5,267 bases of DNA from Bordetella parapertussis (GTDB lineage Bacteria > Pseudomonadota > Gammaproteobacteria > Burkholderiales > Burkholderiaceae_B). Both the position numbers and the translations under genes were made by a program. Below, piece by piece: positions 1 through 5,101 of this stretch (the first letter of the stretch is position 1; each line of letters opens with the position of its first letter). The notes under the pieces were generated by a model. It did not search any database. It had not been told where the DNA came from and saw nothing but the letters and a program-made list of their open reading frames with translations. The stretch is from contig CAMCWG010000207.1 in assembly GCA_945882005.1 (NCBI GenBank), positions 1 to 5,267 of the forward strand, written 5' to 3'.

Positions 1-2
1 AA

Positions 3-62
3 TTTAATCTGCGGATCCAGGCGGCGGCCGCTAAGCGCCGAAAGGTCGACGCTTTTTCATGA
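3..62 (+). CDS. Possible 3' end of an upstream gene, partial at the left edge
   Basis: A reading frame open from the left edge ends at TGA 60-62 and would give the C-terminal tail FNLRIQAAAAKRRKVDAFS, an Ala/Lys/Arg-rich end typical of a soluble protein tail. It would stop 13 bp before the next gene on the same strand, which fits an operon. The evidence is weak: a second plus frame (stop at 67-69) and one minus frame are also open over this short stretch, so the choice rests on tail composition and spacing. No function can be assigned from 19 residues. Confidence 0.3.
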   Translation, partial: FNLRIQAAAAKRRKVDAFS

Positions 63-75
63 AGCTTGATAAACA

Positions 76-489
76 ATGAATTTTTCACCCTTAAGTCTCT
101 CTACCCCAGCCATTCTGATTCACTTGCTGTTTGCACTTGCGGCATTCGCTCTAGGGGGTATTCAGCTTGTTACCAAAAAAGGTACACGTACCCACCGAGC
201 CTTGGGATATGTCTGGGTCACAGCAATGGTCGTTATTTGCGTGACATCTTTCGGTATTAAAGAAGTCATGCCAGACAGCATTTTTGGTGGATACTCACCG
301 ATCCATCTTTTAAGTCTCTACACTTTAGTTCAGTTGGGTCGAGGTATCTATTTCGCCAGACATAAAAATATCAAGAGGCATCGCAGCTGTATGCTGCAAA
401 CCTATATTGGCGGGCTTGTTATTGCCGGCCTCTTTACATTTATGCCAGGCCGCTTGCTATACAACGTCGTTATAGCGCCCTGGCTATAA
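76..489 (+). CDS. DUF2306-like integral membrane protein
   Basis: This 137-residue, very hydrophobic protein has four predicted membrane helices, at about residues 11-32, 43-61, 74-93 and 110-129. Its pattern fits the DUF2306 family of predicted membrane proteins: a His in helix 1 (H16), an HR pair followed by GYVWV (40-48), a His at the start of helix 3 (H77), a basic loop KRHR (100-103) before CMLQTYIGGL, and AGLFTFMPGR (117-126) in the last helix. The biochemical role of the family is not established; the conserved histidines could bind metal or haem, which is speculation. ATG 76 is the first start after an in-frame stop (70-72), but no clear Shine-Dalgarno precedes it, so translational coupling to an upstream gene is possible. 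It is convergent with the next gene, with 2 bp between stop codons. Its last six codons lie within an 18-bp sequence that recurs at 1136-1153. I see no functional link to the lanthipeptide genes. Confidence 0.82.
   Translation: MNFSPLSLSTPAILIHLLFALAAFALGGIQLVTKKGTRTHRALGYVWVTAMVVICVTSFGIKEVMPDSIFGGYSPIHLLSLYTLVQLGRGIYFARHKNIKRHRSCMLQTYIGGLVIAGLFTFMPGRLLYNVVIAPWL
471..489. repeat. 18-bp direct repeat copy 1 with dyad symmetry
   Basis: Bases 472-489 (ATAGCGCCCTGGCTATAA) recur exactly at 1136-1153. Including T471, the sequence has inverted arms TATAGC (471-476) and GCTATA (483-488) around a non-palindromic GCCCTG centre. It forms the 3' end of the DUF2306-like gene, from the Ile-Ala-Pro-Trp-Leu codons to the stop. 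The match stops abruptly on both sides. This is directly visible; its meaning is open. Confidence 0.8.
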
Positions 490-491
490 AA

Positions 492-863
492 TCAAACCGT
501 CTGATCTTTGACGGACGCAACTCGCTTGCGCCGATAATAAAAGAACACCGACAAAGACAATCCGAGCAATAGCAGATCGAATGGTAAAAACTCCAAAAAA
601 TAGTCGTAGCCATCTGCGAAGTAATTTCTTGCCATATAGGCCGAAGTGATTAGAGCGGAAAGGCACGCTGCCAGCTTACGCAATACTGGGAGCAACACCA
701 TAAAGCCGATTGTGCCGTTCAAGATATTCGCTGCATTCATCAGCCCAACAGAAAGAGGGTCAGAGCTTACTGGACGCAGTGAGCCGAAAGCGCATAAAAA
801 TTGGCAAAAAGAGAGTAATAGAACAAAAACTATCGCTAAGTTACTTTTGGTGTTCTCTGACAT
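492..863 (-). CDS. Small polytopic membrane protein, function unknown
   Basis: This 123-residue protein is dominated by hydrophobic segments at about residues 9-28, 41-61, 62-78 and 88-110, giving three or four membrane helices. A short polar N-terminus (MSENTKSN) precedes them, and a basic tail (RRKR at 111-114) suggests a cytoplasmic C-terminus. I do not recognise the family. The start is supported by GGAG (complement of 869-872) five bases before ATG. The gene faces the DUF2306-like gene, and the two stop codons are only 2 bp apart. Its whole length and upstream region lie between the two copies of the 18-bp repeat (472-489 and 1136-1153), so it could be a small inserted unit. Overlapping frames on both strands (484-666 and 646-876) are shadows. 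Its reality is supported by the ribosome binding site and the coherent hydrophobic pattern. Confidence 0.72.
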   Translation of the reverse strand: MSENTKSNLAIVFVLLLSFCQFLCAFGSLRPVSSDPLSVGLMNAANILNGTIGFMVLLPVLRKLAACLSALITSAYMARNYFADGYDYFLEFLPFDLLLLGLSLSVFFYYRRKRVASVKDQTV

Positions 864-868
864 AATAA

Positions 869-872
869 CTCC
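869..872 (-). promoter_or_regulatory. Ribosome binding site of the 492-863 gene
   Basis: On the minus strand GGAG stands five bases (TTATT) before ATG 863. This fixes the start of the small membrane protein. Confidence 0.7.
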
Positions 873-937
873 GTGATCAGGGTATGAGAGCAGCTGTTCA
901 AGTGATCAAATACGATGTTACGTATACAAACTGAGCA

Positions 938-949
938 GCTTGGCCAAGC
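938..949. repeat. Perfect 12-bp palindrome GCTTGGCCAAGC
   Basis: This fully self-complementary 12-mer lies about 75 bp upstream of the start of the minus-strand gene at 492-863, and overlaps its weak -35 candidate. That is a usual place for a dimeric regulator's operator. The binding role is inferred; only the symmetry is seen. Confidence 0.35.
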
Positions 950-1134
950 GTAGCCGCGCAGCTAAAGTCGGTTAACAAATGATCTCTCGCAAAACCGGTT
1001 GAGTAAGACTTTTTAGTCAAAAAACGTCGAAGACAGGGATAAAAAAGAATGGTTTGTCATTATGACATTATGTTGACTGTTTAACTTAATGGGAAGTGTT
1101 TTTTATGTAGGGAGTAGGGCAAAAAAAGACGACC

Positions 1135-1153
1135 CATAGCGCCCTGGCTATAA
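1135..1153. repeat. 18-bp direct repeat copy 2 with dyad symmetry
   Basis: Bases 1136-1153 repeat 472-489 exactly, 664 bp downstream in the same orientation. Here the left arm is CATAGC instead of TATAGC, so the dyad is 5 of 6. No coding sequence ends here, and the flanks do not match those of copy 1. The copy therefore looks like a duplicated boundary rather than part of a longer gene duplication. Confidence 0.8.
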
Positions 1154-1395
1154 GTTTGGTATCTCTTGGATTTCTGGCAAGCTCATTCGAGTTATCAGCC
1201 AAGTATCCCTGAGCCTCAGTGTAGGCAATTTTTTTGAGCGGCTCGACGGTCCGAATCGTTTTGGATCGGCGAATTCGTCACAAAACTTGATCGAAATACA
1301 GCATGATTTTTTATGTCAGTATTTGTCGGAATAGTGGTCAAGGTAACGCTCATAAATAACGGCGAATAATGACAAATTAATGCTCAATGCCTCAG

Positions 1396-1415
1396 CTGTA
1401 TGAATCTGTATAAAT
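1396..1415. repeat. Tandem 10-bp repeat upstream of the precursor gene
   Basis: CTGTATGAAT (1396-1405) is followed directly by CTGTATAAAT (1406-1415), a 9-of-10 match with a spacing close to one helical turn. It sits about 20 bp before the putative -10 box, where a regulator acting on the precursor promoter could bind. The function is inferred from position only. Confidence 0.3.
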
Positions 1416-1439
1416 ATTTACAAGTTTTAGGGTTATAAA
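1411..1439 (+). promoter_or_regulatory. Possible sigma-70-type promoter of the precursor gene
   Basis: TATAAA (1434-1439) matches the -10 consensus at five of six bases. At 17-bp spacing the -35 position holds TAAATA (1411-1416), a poor match that would need an activator. A second TATAAA at 1409-1414 is an alternative -10. Transcription from the first would start near 1446 and give a leader of about 75-80 bases before the ATG at 1524. The strand and general place are plausible; the exact box is uncertain. Confidence 0.3.
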
Positions 1440-1460
1440 TACTAACGGCCACCCGGCTGA

Positions 1461-1473
1461 TAGTGCTGCACTA
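1461..1473. promoter_or_regulatory. Operator-like inverted repeat TAGTGC-T-GCACTA
   Basis: Two perfect 6-bp arms flank one central base, just downstream of the expected transcription start of the precursor gene. This could be a repressor site, or a small hairpin in the mRNA leader. It abuts the hairpin at 1474-1497. The symmetry is seen directly; the role is inferred. Confidence 0.4.
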
Positions 1474-1497
1474 CTGAAGCGACATCACTCGCTTTAG
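1474..1497 (+). promoter_or_regulatory. Hairpin in the 5' leader of the precursor mRNA
   Basis: CTGAAGCGA (1474-1482) can pair with TCGCTTTAG (1489-1497) through nine pairs, one of them G-U, closing a six-base loop CATCAC. There is no U-run after it, so it is not a classical terminator. It lies 16 bases before the Shine-Dalgarno and could stabilise the short mRNA or tune translation. No known riboswitch family is recognised. Confidence 0.4.
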
Positions 1498-1513
1498 CAT
1501 AGGTACATAACTT

Positions 1514-1518
1514 GGGAG
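1514..1518 (+). promoter_or_regulatory. Ribosome binding site of the precursor gene
   Basis: GGGAG stands five bases (TTTCT) before ATG 1524. This strong signal sits in front of an otherwise easily overlooked 42-codon frame, and it is the main evidence, besides composition, that the peptide is translated. Confidence 0.75.
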
Positions 1519-1523
1519 TTTCT

Positions 1524-1652
1524 ATGAATATTGAAATGGAAGAAGTCGCTGTGCTTGAAATTTCTGATGATTTCCTTGAGATATCGTCTGGGAGTGCACA
1601 ATTTGCCCCCGGCTTTACAGCAGCTCGAAGTGGCTTCTGCAGTTGGTGCTAA
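1524..1652 (+). CDS. Putative class II lanthipeptide precursor (LanA)
   Basis: This 42-residue peptide starts at ATG 1524 with a strong ribosome binding site and ends at TAA 1650-1652. The N-terminal half is acidic and leader-like (six Glu and two Asp in residues 1-19). Residues SDDFLEISSG (14-23) resemble the end of a double-glycine leader, with hydrophobic Phe17 and Ile20 at -7 and -4 if cutting follows Gly23. That leaves the 19-residue core SAQFAPGFTAARSGFCSWC, with dehydratable Ser24, Thr32, Ser36 and Ser40 and exactly two cysteines, Cys39 and Cys42, for at most two thioether rings. The LanM synthetase encoded 200 bp away on the opposite strand is the expected modifying enzyme; cutting and export would need a LanT-type protease/transporter outside the window. 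The arrangement is unusual because lanA normally precedes lanM on the same strand. I do not recognise the core as a named lanthipeptide. The precursor role is inferred from motifs and neighbours. Confidence 0.82.
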   Translation: MNIEMEEVAVLEISDDFLEISSGSAQFAPGFTAARSGFCSWC

Positions 1653-1682
1653 AGCTTCTTGAGCCTCTCATTCGCCACCCTT

Positions 1683-1736
1683 GTGAACTGTTCCCCAAAA
1701 GTTAGACATCTAGTCCAACGAGAGGGGGCAGTTCAC
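1683..1736. mobile_element. Abutted terminal inverted repeats of an IS3-family-like element (remnant or miniature element)
   Basis: This 54-bp near-palindrome begins GTGAACTG and ends CAGTTCAC. Arms CCCC (1693-1696) and GTTAGAC (1701-1707) pair with GGGG (within 1724-1728) and GTCCAAC (1713-1719), around a five-base centre. The pattern TGAACTG, CCCC, AAAAGTTAGACA on one side and TGAACTG, CCCCCT, GTTGGACT read inward from the other resembles the left and right ends of IS3-family (IS150-like) insertion sequences, with no internal DNA left. No clear target duplication is seen. It begins 30 bp after the precursor stop, and a CTTTTT stretch follows at 1745-1750, so the RNA hairpin could also end precursor transcription. 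The IS attribution rests on remembered end consensus, not on a database match. Confidence 0.55.
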
Positions 1737-1750
1737 TTAGGTTACTTTTT
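1683..1750 (+). terminator. Possible terminator of the precursor gene, built from the IS-end palindrome
   Basis: The transcript of 1683-1736 would fold into a long imperfect hairpin of at least 18 pairs, with a T-run (1746-1750) shortly after. The run is separated from the stem by nine bases, so this is not a textbook intrinsic terminator. No better candidate exists for either convergent gene between 1653 and 1852. Confidence 0.3.
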
Positions 1751-1852
1751 AACAGACTCCATACAGTCCTAGTGTTTAGCATCTGTTCTTCATCCTCTCA
1801 TAACCTGGCCCAATCGGTAATCTAATTTTTGCTCTTACTAAAATTTTTTGAT

Positions 1853-4800
1853 CTATTCCCACATCAAAATATTAGGCAAACGTGAATCCAACTTCCTCAG
1901 TATGGTGTAGCCAACACCGGACAAGCCGCGAAACAAACTAAGATTGAAAGCGGTATCACCTGTATTCCATACGTAATCACCGTGCTCATTTCGTTGCGCA
2001 ATAATTTGCGCTAGACGTTGATCTGATAATTGACTTAGTGTTGGTTTGCTCAATAGCGTTCCTGCTTCTGCTAAGAGCTCAATCGAACCGAGTGTGCCGC
2101 AACAGAGCGTGTCAACATGTTGTGGCCACTCGGTCGTTGCATTTTCCACCGCATGCTGTATGTCATCAAATATCGCTGATGATTGAACCTGCGCAATACG
2201 ATGACTTGCAATGCGAGCCAGTCCGATACCTGTTGCGCCATGACACCACTGGCTTGGCCAAGCCGGGCTCTCGTCGGGGTCGCGTAAATCAGGCCAATTG
2301 AATATGTCCCCTTCATACCAGCTGTCTTCGTAAGCCAAACATTCTTGTGCTGCCTGTGAAAAGTCGTCTCGATTGCTTGCGATTGCCAGGCTTGACAGTG
2401 CATAGGCAAAACCAGCGGCTCCATGCGAAAAACCAGTTAAAGGTCTATCGCCTATACCAATACCCACCCAAGAGCGTTTACCTACTTCTCCCCCTCGAGG
2501 CTGCCTCAATAGGTGCTCTCCACAGGCAACTGCTTTAGCTAACACTTCCTCTGACTGAGTTTTCCGATAAAGCGCCAACAATCCTAAAATACTCCCAGCA
2601 CTGCCACCGATAACATCCAAAGAGCGGTCAGAGGAGATCAGTTCGTTTGAGAATAATGTTGATGCACTCAAGGCGTCTTGTAATAGAGCTGGCTCCGTAA
2701 GCAAGTCGGAAATAACAGTCAGTGCGTACACAACGGAACCCAGTCCACTCGCGCCTCCAATTCCGAGGCCCCTGGTCCATCTCGGGGCGGAGCGTTGTTT
2801 AATTTGCTCCCTCGTCGGTGCAAGTGCCTTTAGCGCTAGTTCACGACTTGTAGGGTCGTCCGCATACCGAGAATAGGCAGCTAGAAATAAGGCGATACCG
2901 CTAGATCCGTTATACAGATCGTGTCCAAGCGTTACAAGTTGACCGACCTCTGAGTCTCCCATCCAATCAAGGCCTACCCAAGCAGCGCTTTTCTCTGTGA
3001 TAAAGCCGTGCTTGTGTATGCTGACTGAGATGTGTGCCACCTCAGCGGCTAGCGAAGAATGATCTAAGCTTCGTGTGGATGGCTTGAGCTTGCGCTTAAA
3101 TAGATAGCTTTCCTTTTTTTTATGATCAGATCGTGAAACAAAACTTGTGCTGATCTTAATGATTTCCACTTGACGCACGATCTCTCGTGATGACCATTGT
3201 GTAAAACGCTGTTTTGCTCTTTCAAGGCCCGGTATGGCACCTGTTTGCGTTTGATGACCGGTAATGGCGCTCACCGAGTCTTCGCTACTTAGCGAAACAA
3301 AGTGTGGGACGTTCAAATTTACAAGAGCTATACGCTCCGCTTTTTGCAAAGGCCACAACAAATCATGTTTTGCATCCCAGTCAGCGAGTCTCGATAAGAA
3401 CTCTGCTTGCGCGCTCCATGTCACTCCATCGGTCATGCTGCGGTGATCTTTGAGTCGCTGCAACAGCATGTAGTAGAAACGTGTGTTGCGAATAACCTTT
3501 CGAACGGGAAGCTTGTCAAAGGGTTTAAGTAAATTCTCTACACCCTTTACGTCACGCTGTTCAAGCAAAAAGTGGGAGTACTGTTCAAAGCCTTCAACGA
3601 AGGCAGGCAAATAATCACCTAATTGAGCATACTGTCCGTTGATGTGAGGAATATTGGATAAATCCGCTGAGTCGTTAGGTATCTGCATCCAGCGCATTGC
3701 ATCGGAATTAATATTTTTCCATACCCCAATTGGTGCACTACCTTTCACCGCGTTAAGCCCCCCCGCATCAAAAATTTTGTTGTTAGGGCTCTTGGCATAT
3801 GAGGGCAACATACCCACCATCAAAACCGAATCCATGACGCCTCGGTTTGCTTCAATGAGTGCAGCTGTTTCAGGCGTCGCTTGCTCAGCCTCAGGAAGCG
3901 AAGCTTGCAAAATCATTTCCAAATCAATCGGAACTGGATGTGCACCATGGGCAAGAATATTTTCATAATGCATATCACTACTTGCCAATAAATGAAATAC
4001 AGCCAACCAAGCACCAGAGCGACGATAGAACAACTCAACATCATGAGGAGACTCACACGAAGTGTGTTCAATAAATTCGGTCCATCCGTATTCGTGGCAT
4101 GCAATGGTCTTGACGGGCTTCAGATCTAAAGGCGGCGCGCTCGCGTTGAACCCAACAATCAGATCGTGCCAAGCAACATCGAGACGGAGGTCTTTAGGTT
4201 TGTAGACAAGCTTGGTCTGGTCGTCGAAAGTGACTATTTGCACCGAATGGCCGAAGTTATGTGGGTCAGACAAATCGCCGCCAATCGCGTGCACTAAAAC
4301 CTGAGGTGACGAATGTGTGATGACTGCTCTAATGCTTGAAATGTCAGAATGAAGCCGTGTTATCAGCTCGGCAGTGGTATCGATCCACTGTCGGACGACT
4401 GTAGCTGTTAGTCGCAACAACACTGGTTTTTCTGTGAAGATTTCGGCGAGCTCGCTAGCTCTGAGGTCTCGCATTAATTGATCGAAACGATCACTACCCA
4501 CCGAGTCCGCTGCAGGGGGCAGTTTGCCGTCCGGGCGATCTTGTTTAAGCACTGTGACCAGCTTGCTGTAAAGCACTGGAGCATAAAGCTCCGTGAGTAA
4601 CTTTAATAGGCCATTGCGCAAGTCCCTTCTTGCTTCCGTACTAAACAAAGCGAGTGCTGCTGGCGAAGTCTGATCCGTGACGTTTGCTTCAGCAATTGCA
4701 ACAACTGTAAAAAAAAGCGTCTCAAACGGGAATGACTTTCCAGCGCTCGATGCAAAATATTCCTGAGAGGTAGACTCTCTGATGAGTGCTGTGTAGATCC

Positions 4801-5077
4801 ATTTCGCGTCCTCAAACCATTTAGGTGGAGGCCCTTCGGGCGAATACCGGACATCCGCCAGCCGGGGTAGGATGTCTTCAATTAAAAGATTGTCTCTGCT
4901 GGTTCGTTTAAAGAATAAGCCCCAATCTCCGCTGGTAGCAGAGCGGCACCATGCAGCCAATCTTAAGGCTGCACGATCTGTGCTGTCTTTCTGACCAAGC
5001 TGAGGTTGATAGCTTGAGCCAAGTATCTCATCAATAGTCGCGGCATTCGTCAGTAGCTCATGCGGAGTGAAGGCCAT
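1853..5077 (-). CDS. lanM: Class II lanthipeptide synthetase LanM (CCG type)
   Basis: This bifunctional enzyme is expected to phosphorylate and dehydrate Ser/Thr of a precursor peptide and then add Cys thiols to form (methyl)lanthionine rings in the cytoplasm. It has 1074 residues, normal for LanM. The DUF4135 dehydratase domain spans about residues 150-640: HNFGH (273-277), YKPK with Lys293 (292-295), the kinase-like DMHYEN (368-373), the metal-binding DLE (385-387) and NTRFYYMLL (531-539). The LanC-like cyclase domain spans about 700-1074: LYNGSSGIALF (721-731), FSHGAAG (883-889), WCHGATG (944-950), LCCGTLG (991-997), GLSGVGY (1051-1057) and the terminal WE. The zinc ligands should be Cys945, Cys992 and Cys993; Cys993 replaces the usual His, as in ProcM. 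AAGGA six bases before ATG 5077 supports the start. A partial gene lies 24 bp upstream on the same strand, suggesting an operon. The likely substrate is the peptide encoded at 1524-1652. Confidence 0.97.
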   Translation of the reverse strand: MAFTPHELLTNAATIDEILGSSYQPQLGQKDSTDRAALRLAAWCRSATSGDWGLFFKRTSRDNLLIEDILPRLADVRYSPEGPPPKWFEDAKWIYTALIRESTSQEYFASSAGKSFPFETLFFTVVAIAEANVTDQTSPAALALFSTEARRDLRNGLLKLLTELYAPVLYSKLVTVLKQDRPDGKLPPAADSVGSDRFDQLMRDLRASELAEIFTEKPVLLRLTATVVRQWIDTTAELITRLHSDISSIRAVITHSSPQVLVHAIGGDLSDPHNFGHSVQIVTFDDQTKLVYKPKDLRLDVAWHDLIVGFNASAPPLDLKPVKTIACHEYGWTEFIEHTSCESPHDVELFYRRSGAWLAVFHLLASSDMHYENILAHGAHPVPIDLEMILQASLPEAEQATPETAALIEANRGVMDSVLMVGMLPSYAKSPNNKIFDAGGLNAVKGSAPIGVWKNINSDAMRWMQIPNDSADLSNIPHINGQYAQLGDYLPAFVEGFEQYSHFLLEQRDVKGVENLLKPFDKLPVRKVIRNTRFYYMLLQRLKDHRSMTDGVTWSAQAEFLSRLADWDAKHDLLWPLQKAERIALVNLNVPHFVSLSSEDSVSAITGHQTQTGAIPGLERAKQRFTQWSSREIVRQVEIIKISTSFVSRSDHKKKESYLFKRKLKPSTRSLDHSSLAAEVAHISVSIHKHGFITEKSAAWVGLDWMGDSEVGQLVTLGHDLYNGSSGIALFLAAYSRYADDPTSRELALKALAPTREQIKQRSAPRWTRGLGIGGASGLGSVVYALTVISDLLTEPALLQDALSASTLFSNELISSDRSLDVIGGSAGSILGLLALYRKTQSEEVLAKAVACGEHLLRQPRGGEVGKRSWVGIGIGDRPLTGFSHGAAGFAYALSSLAIASNRDDFSQAAQECLAYEDSWYEGDIFNWPDLRDPDESPAWPSQWCHGATGIGLARIASHRIAQVQSSAIFDDIQHAVENATTEWPQHVDTLCCGTLGSIELLAEAGTLLSKPTLSQLSDQRLAQIIAQRNEHGDYVWNTGDTAFNLSLFRGLSGVGYTILRKLDSRLPNILMWE

Positions 5078-5083
5078 TTATTT

Positions 5084-5088
5084 TCCTT
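5084..5088 (-). promoter_or_regulatory. Ribosome binding site of lanM
   Basis: On the minus strand AAGGA lies six bases before ATG 5077, in the 24-bp gap after the preceding gene. No room remains here for an independent promoter other than one inside the upstream gene, so lanM is probably cotranscribed with it. Confidence 0.7.
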
Positions 5089-5101
5089 GAATTAGATGGC
5101 A

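Larger units (their letters stand above)
864..1523. other. 660-bp region without a convincing gene, rich in palindromes
   Basis: I see no open frame with both a start signal and protein-like composition here; the plus-strand ATG at 1090 gives only 16 codons. The left part (864-1135) must hold the promoter of the minus-strand gene at 492-863. A weak candidate on the minus strand is TTGGCC (942-947) with TATACG (921-926), but the 15-bp spacing is short. The same part holds a perfect 12-bp palindrome (938-949), two GTGATCA copies (873-879 and 902-908) and an odd palindrome TGTCAT-T-ATGACA (1055-1067). The right part (1154-1523) is AT-rich and should hold the promoter and leader of the precursor gene. 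A weak hairpin GCCT-6-AGGC (1213-1226) followed by AATTTTTTT could end plus-strand transcription from the left. Confidence 0.6.

Noticed and set aside
14..68. BamHI, NotI, SalI and HindIII recognition sequences within 55 bp at the left edge, like a cloning polylinker
   Set aside because: The sites are irregularly spaced, a native reading frame runs through them to a stop just before the next gene, and no other vector sequence is present. Chance in a GC-rich gene end is more likely, though it cannot be excluded without upstream sequence.
497..514. Hairpin CCGTC-8-GACGG near the end of the minus-strand gene as a terminator
   Set aside because: The stem is only five pairs, lies inside the coding sequence, and is followed on the minus strand by an interrupted T-rich stretch. 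It is too weak to list as a terminator.
948..1135. Integron-like attC site, considered because a small gene lies between short repeats
   Set aside because: I could not find paired core sites with the RYYYAAC/GTTRRRY pattern and internal boxes, and no integrase is in the window.
1053..1376. Inverted copies TTTGTCATTAT (1053-1063) and ATAATGACAAA (1366-1376) about 300 bp apart
   Set aside because: Only 11 AT-rich bases match and nothing between them looks like an element, so chance is sufficient.
1564..1662. Alternative frame over the precursor gene, ending EVASAVGAKAS, which looks like a RiPP leader
   Set aside because: It has no ribosome binding site before its first ATG, contains no Cys in the C-terminal part, and overlaps the better-supported frame that ends FCSWC.
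2038..4881. Several open frames of 60-120 codons on both strands inside the LanM gene
   Set aside because: They overlap a long gene with intact dehydratase and cyclase motifs throughout, and show no family features of their own.
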